The notes beneath the pieces were generated by a model. That model worked only from the letters and a program-made list of their open reading frames with translations, was not told the DNA's origin and ran no database searches. The position numbers and the translations under genes were made by a program. Positions 53,299 to 64,000 of a stretch of 64,000 nucleotides of DNA are shown here, one piece after another (the stretch's first letter is position 1; every line of letters begins with the position of its first letter). Source of the stretch: Plotosus lineatus (Eukaryota; Chordata; Actinopteri; Siluriformes; Plotosidae); NCBI GenBank assembly GCA_024760905.1, contig CM045733.1, positions 30,361,001 to 30,425,000 of the forward strand, read 5' to 3'.

Positions 53299-53984
53299 CT
53301 GCAAAGGGAAATAGATAGAAAATAATTAATCTCAACTTCAGGCGCTCCGCCCACAGGACATCAAACCTCTGAAATCTTTTGTATACTATTCCAACAACAA
53401 CCTTCAAGTAACTTCTAGGATGTGTTGGTTTTGATCACAAGAACACTGATGTCAGATTCATTGATGTCAAAGCATAGCATGGTGACTGGGTTTGAAAAAT
53501 GTGTACACACCATTTTAAAGTGGTATTTTTTTTAGTATTTGACAGTCCAGCATGGTTACAAATCAGTTATTAAAAAAAAAACATCGCTGTGACAGTCATA
53601 CTACCTACTTCTGTCCTTGCAAGTCATTATTTTTGCAATGCCTACTGGTGAAATAGTTGGTAAACAGTGGTGAATAGTTGGTGAAACAGTGGCCCTCTGG
53701 CAGTCCTGGAACTGGAGCTCAAAGCCTTCAGTTTACTAGAGTGGACCACTACTTAATATGCTCACACTGTAGACATGCTGCCTGAAAGGTTCAACCTGTT
53801 AACATTCTCAAACCATCCAAAAGAGCATGCTAGATATCACCAGTATCAACAATAGTAGCTTAATGCTGTAGCAGCAGTTGATGTACAGTTAATACCTCAT
53901 TTTACAAATTACCGAAACCTACCAAAAATCTGTACTTTAGTTTTTGGTTTTATAAAACATTTTATCCAACAGTGCTCTCAGCTA
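53299..53984. other. upstream of the tmcc3 large exon, nothing recognised
   Basis: No upstream tmcc3 exon recognised. Confidence 0.5.
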
Positions 53985-54300
53985 AGCCGTCTGTCTGTCT
54001 GTCTGTCTTCCTTTCGGCTTTTTCCCTTTTACTCGGGAGTCGCCACAGCGAATCATCTGATTCGCACGTTTGATTTGGCAGAGGTTTTTACGTCGGATGC
54101 CCTTCCTGTCACAACCCTTTTTAGTAAGGGACAGAAACACGCTGACGACTTTGCAGCTACTCTTTACGAAAGTCAGCAATGGTTCTTTTACATGCCTCTC
54201 ACCATAGACAGTGAGAAACATGGCCCGCCTTTGATAACCCAGTTAGCGGCACTGGGGCAGTGACAACCTTGTGGGGACTCGAACCCCCAACCTTAGGATC
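53985..54300 (-). repeat. SINE with family A head/body and a LINE-like 3' tail
   Basis: On the minus strand the head and CAGCTAACTGGG-type body are followed not by the usual tail but by GGCATCCGACGTAAAAACCT ... GCTGTGGCGACTCCCGAG ... GCCGAAAGGAAG, which resembles the 3' end of the LINE at 29885. Confidence 0.7.
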
Positions 54301-54482
54301 AGCTCTCAGCTAAGCTAAATATGCTAAATGTTATTTTTATTTATATATGCACTCACACATGGGTCTGATCACGAAACTGGTACATTTTCCAACTACCCAA
54401 CTTCAAACTTGAATAAATATTTTCAGTCCAAGTTATTTGTGAATATCTTGAGTGCATGCTTAGCGATAGCATCAGATCAAAA

Positions 54483-55210
54483 TACCATATTCGACGTAAT
54501 AAGTGCCCTGCTCCAATAAGCACCCATGTGGTTATTAGGAAGCAAAATTGTAGATCACACTTACCAATTTTACTCGATCAGTCTCTGTAACAGTAAAATG
54601 AGGCGTTCACTGTCTGTAAAAGTGAGTTTACATGGTATTTCAAGACCCCCTGCCACTGGGGAATGTCTATAATGTTCATCAGTAACAACATATTTGATTG
54701 TTCTGCCTTGCTTTAAAAAAACAGGAAAATGTTTTGGTGTTTTCTCTTGGTAAATGTCCAACAGCCGATGAACCATTAGAAACTGTTACAGCAAAACTAT
54801 GGGATGCTCTGAATGAATGGAGCGATGAGCCAGATATGGACCTATTAGAAAGTGATGAGTATTTTTCACCCCATTCTCCTGCTCACCAACGTCATAAATT
54901 TAAGTCGGTTCCTGGCCATGTGCATGTGTTTATGTTCTTGTTGACTGGTTCAATGTGCCATGTGCTAAAGTTGACATTCGTGTTGATTAGCTCGATTTTA
55001 CTTCCGGGAAAATGTTTAAAGGAACAGCATCGAAAGGGAAAATTAAGGGGTCTTTTATTAAAAATTATGTTGTTTTCTGTTTATTTTCAGCTCTCATGTA
55101 AGTAATTTGATTGATACTACAAAATGAATAACACAAATAGCAGTAAAACTGTTTTATTGTTCGGTTATTATTCATGTTTTCCACCTTGATGCTAATAAAC
55201 ACTTACCGTT
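54483..55210 (+). mobile_element. DNA-element remnant, copy c, inverted relative to a and b
   Basis: Starts ACCATATTCGACGTAATAAG. Plus-strand frame 54698-54905 encodes TADEPLETVTAKLWDALNEW and SDEPDMDLLESDE. Surrounded by a second pair of inverted sequences (GTCTGATCACGAAACTGGTA at 54362 and TACCAGTTTCGTGATGAC near 55325). Confidence 0.62.
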
Positions 55211-55369
55211 TTTGAAATAATTAAAATACAGGCTTTCATGTATATTATCCTAATACATTAAAAATGGGGAAAACTGATTTTTCTAAATTTGCAGAAAATG
55301 TACAAGGTCAGAGTAACATTTCAGTACCAGTTTCGTGATGACACACACACACACACACACACCTTCATC

Positions 55370-55663
55370 TTTTCCTTTTAGCTGTTCCCTTCAGGGGTCG
55401 CCACAGCGTATCATCTGCCTCCAACTCACTCTGTCCTCTGCATCATCTTCTCTTACACCAACTACCTTCATGTCCTCCTTCACCACATCCACAAATCTCC
55501 TCTTTGGTCTTCCTCTAGGCCTTCTGCCTGGTAGTACCAACCTCAGCATCCTACTACCAATATACTCACTATCCCTTCCCTGTACATGTCCAAACCATCT
55601 CAATCTAGCCTCTCTGACTCTGTCTCCAAAACATCTTACATGTGCTGTCCCTCTGATGTACTC

Positions 55664-55668
<5 letters not shown>
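55370..55668 (-). mobile_element. LINE 3' fragment, same family
   Basis: Encodes RWFGHVQGRDSEYIGSRML ... LPGRRPRGRPKRRFVDVVKE and ends in the same 3' tail (GCTGTGGCGACCCCTGAAGG). Flanked on both sides by (CA)n microsatellites. Confidence 0.83.

Positions 55669-55670
<2 letters not shown>

Positions 55671-55729
<59 letters not shown>
55671..55729 (+). repeat. (CA)n microsatellite
   Basis: About 29 units next to the LINE 3' fragment. Confidence 0.94.
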
Positions 55730-55733
<4 letters not shown>

Positions 55734-56490
55734 GACATACATACACATACATATATCCCCCCCATATATATGAATGAAAAGTCAGAGTTGACATCTTGGA
55801 CAGACACTTTCTTGCATGTGTTCATAGAAGACAACTAATCAGGAATGTTGCCACCAGTGCATAATTTAGTTACTTCAGTTTAGTAACTTCAGTGCATATT
55901 TTCTGATTATTATTTTTTTTACATTATTTTTTATTTGAAGGTATGCCATACTAGTATGTATTTATTCAAATATGAAATTTTACATAATATGTACAGATTT
56001 TGGAAAAATAACCCTTATATTATGTATCAACTGTGCTCTAGAAGACTGTGAAAAGGCTCACATACAAACAGGGTATGCCACATATTTCGGTTGTGGAACT
56101 TTAAAAGTTGTGGGGGCAAGCGTGAAATCCTGTCTCCATGTTTGTGCACTGAGGACTATCGTCTTCAAATCCAACAGGTTAAGGAACTGGATCAAGGGTC
56201 CACATGACACCACAGTGTACACAAAGCTGGTATATAAATTCATGCAGAGCACATCCTGACTTTTCATAAACCCAACCAGTTTCCAAAACAATGGCTCTGT
56301 ACTGGAGGATCTGTTAGTAAATTTATCCAGAGTCCATAATGCTTCTGGCTAGTCTGGTTTCTTAAGCTTAAACACCTCAATAAATGAGCAATAATGTTCC
56401 TTGGGAGACATTTCAGTGAAGTTTATTTGATAAAAACACCAGAGTCTGTGCTTCGTTCAAGTCATAACACATTCACAACACGTCTACCCC

Positions 56491-56555
<65 letters not shown>

Positions 56556-57112
56556 CATTCTCATTCCCGTACCAGAGCACTTCATCCTTTCACATGGCTT
56601 TAACAAAGCTCTATGCATGCACAGCTCACTTCTCCCTCAGTCACATGATAAAACCTGATTCTACAAGAGACATTTCTTCACCATTAACCGACTTCAAATT
56701 TATTAGTTACCATGGCAGCCAGCACTAAAACACCCTGCTTTCACCCAAGAGAACAAGGTCTTTGCCTTGTTATTAATGTAAGAAACTACTTCTCAGATAT
56801 GATTGTTATGTTGTCATGGTAAAAGCTTCCTCCCTCTTGAAATAGGTCACTACCTTTACATGAGATGGACACTTCATCTTAAACATGCAACATATTCATA
56901 TCTCTTTCAGGAAAAAACAGAGCAAGAGACTGATGATGGCAAAAAAAGAGAGTCCGTGTCTCATAGCAGTCTGGAGAACAGGGATGGAGAACAGAAAGAA
57001 GAAAAAGAAAGAATGGAGAAAGACAGCATCATATTATAATGGCTATATTGTGAATCAAAATGAATTAACTACTTATGAAACTAAACATTTCCATTGCTAG
57101 TAATTGCAGTTA
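55730..57112. other. probable tmcc3 5' intron, nothing recognised
   Basis: Overlapping open frames at 55972-56259 (+) and 56291-56058 (-) have no domain I know. Confidence 0.45.
56492..56557 (+). repeat. compound (TC)n(AC)n microsatellite
   Basis: About 21 TC units followed by about 10 AC units. Confidence 0.93.
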
Positions 57113-57410
57113 TTTTCGGTCTCAATGTCCTAAGTTGATACTATATGATTCACTCGATAATTAAAGTAATATAAGCTCATTAACAGCAAGTACTTGCATG
57201 CAATAACCTTTTACATCAGCCATAATGGTTTGGAATCAAATTGAACTGTTAAAAAGGAGAAACAAATCCCTTTGGGGACATAATGATGAGACAACCAGAG
57301 CGCAAAGTCTTGCCACATGAGACTTAGTCACTAAAGGGAATAGTGGGGCGGGAAGATATTTTGAAATTAGCACAGTATCAATAATGTGATGGTTGTGGGA
57401 TATAAACAGC
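57113..57410 (+). repeat. duplicated segment, copy 1
   Basis: Shares TCTCAATGTCCTAAGTTGAT, CATAATGGTTTGGAATCAAA and AAAGGGAATAGTGGGG with 58776-59075 in the same order and orientation. Confidence 0.72.
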
Positions 57411-57581
57411 TGTTCATGTTACCGGTTGACTCACTGTTTGTGTGGCCTCACACCGGATTCAAAAGGTCAAAGCAAAATAGTTTGACCATTACAGCTAAAT
57501 GTGTGCAAACCCCATAAAATGGCTCCTACTCCATTACAAACAAACATTCTAAAAGGTGTATTTGTGTATTAGAGAGAGGGA

Positions 57582-57621
<40 letters not shown>

Positions 57622-58375
57622 CTAATACAGCTGGAATATCACTAAACAGCTAGCAGATAAAGACAGAGGGAAATTATCAATTAATAATGCACCTGAAGGG
57701 TAACACAAAAGGTCAGCATGCAGCCGTTCCTCGAAGATGTGTAACCATTCAACTCGCAGAGCCAATCTACACAAACAGCAGCAATGTGCGAATGAGAGAT
57801 CAGATATCTGATCTGTATGAGCTTTGCATTATACATAACAGGGTCTAATTGGACCTAATTCTATGACAAGAAATGGGTTTTTGTGAACTAAAGTGGCCAC
57901 GTCATCCTTCTCAGAATCCTCTACAGTCTCCCGAGCGTTTATGAGAGAAGAAAAAGTCTTAGACATGACTCTTCCAGAGAAGACTTTTTACCTGCACTGC
58001 TTATTTCCACAAGAACATGAAAATTGTACCGCATCATTAAAACCATTGCAAACAGCATGCTTGATATGAAAAATCCCAAAACTGGATTTAATAGAAAAAT
58101 AAAAGAGTACAATGGAAAATTCTGTGAAAGTTTGGAAAAATCCATTCACAAATACAGGAGAAGTTGGGGATTAATGATGGCAACCCCACTGTGGAGTCAG
58201 GACAAAGTCCCTATTTTGCTCTGTGAAACCACAAAAAATCAAGTTAAGAGAAAAACAATAGGAAGCACAATGACAGTTGAGAAGCAATAAAGCAAGTGTG
58301 CCAAATCACAACAACGCATGACAACGGCACATTAGAATCATAATAAATTTAACCTATTATGAAAAGCAAACAATG
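57411..58375. other. probable tmcc3 5' intron, nothing recognised
   Basis: Only the (GA)n at 57572 stands out. Confidence 0.5.
57572..57619 (+). repeat. (GA)n microsatellite
   Basis: About 24 units with two GG interruptions. Confidence 0.92.
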
Positions 58376-58580
58376 ACAAAAGACAAGCACATCCACCTTA
58401 CAGCAAGTAGGTCCTGGGTTCGATTCCCAAGCTCGAGGGTTTCTGTGTAGAGCTTGTATGTTCTCTCCATGGTTGCATTGCTTTCCACTGAGTATTCTGG
58501 TTTCCTCCAACAGTCCAAAGAAATGCACATTAGGCTAACTATGCTCCAAACTGCCAATAAATGTAAGTGTGAATGGTTGG

Positions 58581-58616
<36 letters not shown>

Positions 58617-58740
58617 TAGCATGTGACTGCGATCCACGGGGAATCAGGGTGTACCACATTTTCACCCCATGTCAACTGAGACAGGCTTCAGCCTGCACCC
58701 GGCCCTAATAGGATTAAGCGGTTCAGCAAACAAGTGAGTG
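58376..58740 (+). repeat. SINE family B carrying a laminin-exon-like stretch
   Basis: GTCCTGGGTTCGATTCCCAA, CTGGTTTCCTCCAACAGTCC, (GT)n at 58580-58616, then TAGCATGTGACTG ... before the SINE resumes at AGGGTGTACC and ends GGATTAAGCGGTTCAGC. Confidence 0.7.
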
Positions 58741-58775
58741 AATGGAGAAATTAAACAATTCCATAATAATTGTCT

Positions 58776-59075
58776 TCATCTTCATTCTCAATGTCCTGAG
58801 TTGATACGATATGATTCACAAGATAATTAAACTAAACTCGTGAGCAACAAGAACTCGTTTGCAATAATGTATTATATCAGACATAATGGTTTGAAATCAA
58901 ATTGAAATGTTGATTACAGATTTAAAAAATAACCAACCAAACAAAATCCATTGGGGACTTACTAATGAGACAAACAGAGCACACATCCTTCCCACATGAG
59001 ACAAGGCACTGAAGGGAATACTGAGGATGGACGATGTTTTGAAATAACCACAGTACCAATAACATGCAGGCTCCA
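58776..59075 (+). repeat. duplicated segment, copy 2
   Basis: TCTCAATGTCCTGAGTTGAT, CATAATGGTTTGAAATCAAA, GAAGGGAATACTGAGG. Begins right after the family B SINE at 58740. Confidence 0.72.
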
Positions 59076-59333
59076 TATTGTGGTGTTTAACATCATGAGT
59101 GATAAAGATGATAGTGATCCCTAAATGTTTCTCCAGCTTCTCAGTTAAAAACAACACAACAAACCTTTCTGTTACAGCACTTGCTTGTTTTGTTTTTCCT
59201 TATGCTTTTAAGTGGCACTCAGCAAAAAAATAAAAAATAAATAAAAAATTTCATACTCATTATTTGTGACCTGCAAATAAAAACTGAGTATACTAATTGA
59301 AAGAAAATACACTAAAAAAAGCTCATCAGTTCA

Positions 59334-59675
59334 GTTCATTTTCTTTAACCGCTTCATCCCAATTAGGGTCGCGGGGAGGCTGGTGCCCATCCCAGCCAAC
59401 TCAGGGCGAGGGCAGAGTACACCCTGGACAGCTCGCCAGGCCATCGCAGGGCGGAAACACGCTGACGGCTTTGCAGCCTACTCTTGTCGAAAGTCAGCAA
59501 TGGTTCGTTTACATGCCTCACACCATAGACACTGAGAGACATTGCCGGCCTTTGATAACCCAGTTAGCTGCACTGGGGGGGTACAGTGACAACCTTGTGG
59601 AGAGTGGGCCTCGAACCCCCAACCTTTGGATCAGCAATCCGGCGCCTTATACCACTAGACCACCACTGCCCCTCT
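59334..59675 (-). repeat. tRNA-derived SINE, family A, near full length
   Basis: On the minus strand it begins AGGGGCAGTGGTGGTCTAGT GG (A box) with GGTTCGAGGCC-type B box about 35 bases later, then a body with CAGCTAACTGGGTTATCAAA and a 3' end CCTAATTGGGATGAAGCGGT ending in an imperfect GAA-rich tail. Confidence 0.75.
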
Positions 59676-59740
59676 AAAAAAAGCTGTGAAAATTAAAAAA
59701 AAAAAAAAAAAAAAAGATATATATATATATATATATCATC

Positions 59741-59965
59741 TTCTCTTTCGGCTTTTTCCCTTTCTCGGGAGTCGCCACAGCGAATCATCTGATTCATTTG
59801 ATCATTTGATTTGGCAGAGGTTTTTACGTCGGATGCCCTTCCTGTCATAACCCTTTAGCAAGGGACAGAAACACGCTGACGGCTTTGCAGCTACTCTTTA
59901 TAAAAGTCACCAATGGTTCTTTTACATGCCTCTCACCATAGACACTGAGAGACATGGCCCAATGT
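59741..59965 (-). repeat. SINE with LINE-like 3' tail, 5'-truncated
   Basis: Same tail as 53985-54120 (GCTGTGGCGACTCCCGAGAA, GCCGAAAGAGAAGATGATAT on the minus strand) with part of the family A body; head missing. Confidence 0.68.
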
Positions 59966-60063
59966 GGGTGCGCTACACCCCTGCCAAAAAAGTCAGATTA
60001 TGTTATCCATAGTAACTAAATCAGTGTATTATCATGAAACATTCTTGATCTTTTTAACAGATC

Positions 60064-60108
60064 CTTAGAAACCACCCAGGCCGCTTATCACGTCGAATAC
60101 GGTAATTT
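60064..60108 (+). repeat. terminal fragment of the EWSDEP DNA-element family
   Basis: CGCTTATCACGTCGAATACG GTAAT matches the family terminus in inverted form. Another fragment lies at 63496-63508. Confidence 0.45.
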
Positions 60109-60259
60109 AATTACATAAAAAGGTATGAGTAGTAGTTGTGGATACATGTGTCGCCAACAGAAAACAACGACACTGGACGATAAAAGATGCGAGAACCCTA
60201 CGAGTCCTCCATGCCATGCAGGCTACAGAATAATTGGTATTTTGTTTAAAACTCTGGTA

Positions 60260-61032
60260 CAGTGATACCTCTGCTCACGAACATAATTGGTTCCCAGAAA
60301 GTGTGTGTAAGGCGAAAAGTTCGTCTTCCGAACATTTATTTCCCATAAGAAACCATTAAAATGAGAATAATCCGTTCCCAGGTCCCCATAAAACATAATT
60401 TTCTACGAAATAAGCCTTAAAAACTACACAAAAATATACCTTATTTTATGTATAATAAATGTGCTATTGTATTGTAATTAAAGAAATAAACTGTACTGTA
60501 TAATAAAGTCGTTTTATTTACCTTTGTGATGGTAGTTGATGGCTTGATGGAATGGAGTGGGAGGAGGAGGGAGGGAGGGACTTACTGTTTGGAAGGAGTG
60601 TTTGGAAACACCCTTAGCCACACACGCACCCTTAATAGCTTCCTTGTTCTTAAGGATGGGAGCAATGGTAGACTTAGCGTACTGGTACTGGGACGCTGAG
60701 TCACACAAACGCACACCTCGTTCGTGTTTTTCAATGATCTCCGCCTGTGGTGGGGTCTTTTTCGGTCCCATAATAGCATAAGTACACTCAATATGGTCCA
60801 AAATGTCTAGCAAACACAAACCACTTCCGCACTCAAAGAAAGGGGTGATTTAACTGTGCCGCTATGAGCGTGCGTCAGCTTCTCGTGGCCGCCACCGTGG
60901 CGCTGTTCGACCGCGTGGTTTGATTCGTCCGCCGAAAACTAGTTCGTCAGCAGAGACTATATGCTCGCAAATTTAATGTTCTTGAGGCGAAAAGTTCGTG
61001 AGTTTAAGCGTTCGTCAGCGGAGGTTTTACTG
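60260..61032 (-). mobile_element. second copy of the Tigger-like deleted element
   Basis: TA-flanked, same ends and same interior as 12018-12798, with only scattered changes. Minus-strand frame 60819-60514 contains MGPKKTPPQAEIIEKHERGV, STIAPILKNKEAIKGACVAK and then diverges. Catalytic part absent in the same way. Confidence 0.76.
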
Positions 61033-61034
61033 TA

Positions 61035-63479
61035 TATGGCACATGGATGAACAGTTTACTATGGGATTTAGAGAGATCTCTAAAGACTTCTGCATGACCT
61101 AGAGAAGTCCTTGGAGGTGCTTCACTCTGCTAATTGCATGCCAGGGTCAAATAAGACATGGTTTGATGTGTTCAGCACACATACGTAGTTGAGGCAACTC
61201 AGTTCCTTTAATACATCAGATTACTATTTTTGGTAGCACGGCAATTAAAGTTAAACTGCCCTAGTTTAAAAAGAATGCATATTGCTTGATTTAAGTCCAA
61301 CACAGGTACTAGCAGATATTTTGACCTAGTTGAACTCAAAAAAACTCAGTTGTTCAAGCTAGACTGCAATTTCTCCTGTTGGGTCAAACAGAAACAATGA
61401 TCCTGTCCTCAAGTGTGCAGACTGAAAATAAAATTGAAGGAATTATATTTTCTATCTTTTAAATGGATTAGTGACCATTTTCACCTCCGCAACAAAAAAG
61501 GTTTTCTGTTGAGAACATACGGAATCACATGCTGACTCCGAGAAGCACTGTGTATGGATTATTATGGAATAAATCCTACGGGTTAATGTCTGCAGTGGGT
61601 GGAAAATTTGAGGGTTTTGATAATATTTTATCTGCTGTTACAGACCCAAACAGCAGAGTAACTATAACAAAGAGTCTGATATCCATTTGAGAAACACTGT
61701 ATTCCAACGTGCAATCTTCAGATATACATCCCAAGCTTTATCTTCTGGCTACAGAAGAAATTTACATTTCATTTTGTCAAAGTGTAAACCAGAAGAGCTT
61801 GTCAAAAGTTACAAGTTCACATGCTACTTCAAACTGAACTGTATGTCTTTGTTGCCATATGTTATATTGGTACAGCTGGAATGATCATCTGTCTACACAA
61901 CTGCCTCTGGTCAGACTCTGCAGCTGTCTTTCCAGATCCCACTGACCTGTACAACATCTGGTGAATAACCTTGTGCTTGACTTCATGTTGGCTCACAGAG
62001 TAGAACCTTTTGAATAAAGTTCAGATAATAATGAAACCCAAAACAAAAAGTGACAATTGCAAACAGCCAACACACCTATTGGCGTATTTTTAGAGGAACT
62101 TCGAGAACTCATAAGAAACCCATACAGTGGCTTATGGGTAGCTTTTAAAAGGATGCTACCACTACTAAGCTTCACTGTCAGCATGGTGCTCTCAGGGTTT
62201 TTTGCCACACGTATAGCTTTGTGCAAAGGAGCCAATGTTAAATATTTTAAAGGAAACCTTTCCCACAATTCCACATCTGCCAAGTCATACTTTGTCAATA
62301 CTTTACGAAATACTGCTTGTTTGCTGAATGTGCACACCTGGTTTCAACTAGCACCTTTGGCTTTATGTAATGATCATTACCACATAAAATTCCACAAAAT
62401 TAGGGACTAGCAGAAAACCTTAAGTTCTTGTCAACATTTAGTACTATATAAATATAGCATGCAGTGCTGTAACCCAGCAACATTGGATTACTTTCTGTTA
62501 CCATACAACCAATATAGCTTGTTGATGTAGCCTATGCTGAGCCTACACTTTTATCTTAAATTTTAAAAACATTAATCTGGCTTGCTGGAACTGCTAGTCA
62601 AACTTCCACTATAGATGGATTTCTTCTCATTAGTGTGCTTCTGTAGATCCTGAATCTTAGGTGGATTTACAGCAAGTCAGTATGTTATGGACAGAGAGAC
62701 AGTTTGGCTTCATGAAGAATTACAGAAATGCAAATGGTTTTTGACTCGGGCTTAAATCCACAGGCAGCCTCGAGATAATCCTGACATGCTAGCAGGATTG
62801 CAACTATTGACGTCCTTTCTATCACCCTGTGCCTCTCACCTGAAATCGGTTGGGATTGACTCAAACTTTTCCAGATGCACTGGACTGGGACTGGACTGGA
62901 GTGTGTTTAGAGAGATGGACTGGATAAATTGATTCTCTGATGATAATTATTCTATGAGGGATGCTCTAATGACTCTCAGGGATGTTCAAAGTTTGTGTTG
63001 GTGGTTTTCAAGAACCGAACCTTTGTAAATACTTTTTCAGATGTTTGTTCCACAGTCTTTTGATTGCTCCTTGTTCTAGATGATGATGTTTATTTAAGTC
63101 TGGTTGCTGACACACTCTAAAGCATTGCAGAATTTTATATGAGACTGTCACTAATTGCACACAAATAAACTCCCATTATTAACTGGTTATGTGGCTTCAA
63201 AGAACAACAGGCTGCATCACAACCAATGTAGAGGTTTCAGACCAAGATTGTTTATGCAATCATTCTGTAAATAACACTGAACAGTCCCCATAAGCACTTG
63301 AAGTACTTTAAATGCTTTGTTAAAAGTGATGGTACACTCTACATAAATACCCCACAAATTATACCTTGTTTGCTGAAAGGGCAAATCAGCGCCTTTCACA
63401 ATAAAATACCCCTCCCATTTTAAATTGGGAAAAAAATTCAAGGTGAATATTCTGCTATGCAAAAAATGGTTATGTAGTA
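61035..63479. other. probable tmcc3 5' intron, nothing recognised
   Basis: 2.4 kb with no recognised repeat. It holds a pair of overlapping open frames on opposite strands at 61993-62410, with no known domain. Confidence 0.5.
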
Positions 63480-63725
63480 TTACTTAAACAATCATGTCGA
63501 ATACGGTATTAGTGAATTGGAGGCCATTCATTCTATACATGTTACTGATTTTTTGAGTCATCCTACTGATAATTTGATGATGCTGTTTCTCCAACGAATA
63601 TTATTCTGCATCTTCCAGGCTTTATTGAATATTGGCCAAATACATTTTATAAATGGGAAAACTACTTTTTCTAAATGTGTAGAAAATGCAAACGGTCATT
63701 TCGCTACCAGTTTCATGATCAGACC
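63480..63725 (-). repeat. repeat related to the flanks of 54358-55345
   Basis: Contains GTCGAATACGGTATTA near 63497 and ends TACCAGTTTCATGATCAGAC, and the AAAACTACTTTTTCTAAATG stretch parallels 55270-55290. Probably one end of the same compound element. Confidence 0.5.
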
Positions 63726-63905
63726 CATAATAGTAATGAACAGCTTAAACTCTTAGGGACTCAGACTAAGCATAAACACAAACAAACATTTACCAATATG
63801 CTGGTGCTCATGATGCAGAGATGATTTACAAAAGGTGTTGATAAGTGAGGTAACAGGCTGCAATGGTGTCCGAGACAACAGCAGTATTTTAAATGCCTTA
63901 GACCA

Positions 63906-64000
63906 GAGTTGGGCAAACTACGTCCCGTGGGCAACATCTGGCCCGTTGGTCTTTTTAATCCGGCCCACTGAAGATTGATTGGTACAGAATTCTTGTTTGA
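63906..64000 (+). mobile_element. left end of a hAT-like element, cut by the window edge
   Basis: CAGAGTTGGGCAAACTACG followed by a GGCCCGTTGGTC-type stretch is a familiar hAT terminus in vertebrates. The rest is outside. Confidence 0.6.

Noticed and set aside
52562..53314. Plus-strand open frames across the tmcc3 exon
   Set aside because: They overlap a well-conserved tmcc3 frame on the minus strand and have no domain of their own.
56885..57100. Lys/Glu-rich frame resembling a small coding exon
   Set aside because: Low-complexity A-rich sequence without splice context or homology that I recognise.
58620..58708. A further laminin LE exon downstream of the gene
   Set aside because: Only 29 bases match; no LE module follows and the flanks are SINE. 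Treated as a captured fragment instead.

Overview
The window is vertebrate nuclear DNA, almost certainly from a ray-finned (teleost) fish. It carries spliced exons with GT/AG junctions, very many (CA)n/(TA)n microsatellites, and a transposon load typical of fish: Tc1-like elements, Tigger-like and hAT elements, RTE-like LINEs and several tRNA-derived SINE families. No bacterial features, rRNA, functional tRNA or CRISPR array are seen.

Two protein-coding genes can be supported, and they converge. (1) A laminin beta subunit on the + strand, 3364-44798. Its 24 coding exons join in frame into 1,379 codons, from LE module 3 to the C-terminal VYSTCL. The LN domain and LE1-2 must lie upstream of the window. 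The coiled coil is closest to beta-1, while one stretch of domain IV looks like beta-2, so the paralogue is not settled. (2) tmcc3 on the - strand, 53298-50062: three exons covering nearly all of the protein (N-terminal coil, central conserved block, C-terminal coil and two membrane segments). The first exon(s) were not found between 53299 and 64000. The stop codons are 5.3 kb apart.

Layout: 1-2213 RTE-like LINE (reverse); 2480-3092 hAT MITE; 3364-5358 laminin LE3-5 and start of domain IV; 5359-11562 a large intron with two inverted-repeat elements, SINE pieces and a complete-ended Tc1 element; 11563-27949 rest of domain IV and LE6-13, with introns holding a deleted Tc1, SINEs, a hAT transposase remnant, a LINE tail and a Tigger remnant; 28703-44798 the coiled coil with its knob, whose introns hold a second LINE family, a mosaic inverted-repeat element and a three-level nested transposon; 44799-50061 intergenic repeats; 50062-53298 tmcc3; 53299-64000 repeat-rich 5' intron or flank of tmcc3.

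The two genes have no obvious joint function. Laminin beta is a secreted basement-membrane chain that trimerises through its coil; TMCC3 is an ER membrane coiled-coil protein. I found no new gene system. The most unusual observations are a 29-base copy of a laminin exon start inside a distant SINE, SINE copies whose 3' tail resembles that of a LINE present in the same window, head-to-head SINE heads forming a hairpin, and two near-identical Tigger remnants that keep only the DNA-binding part of the transposase.
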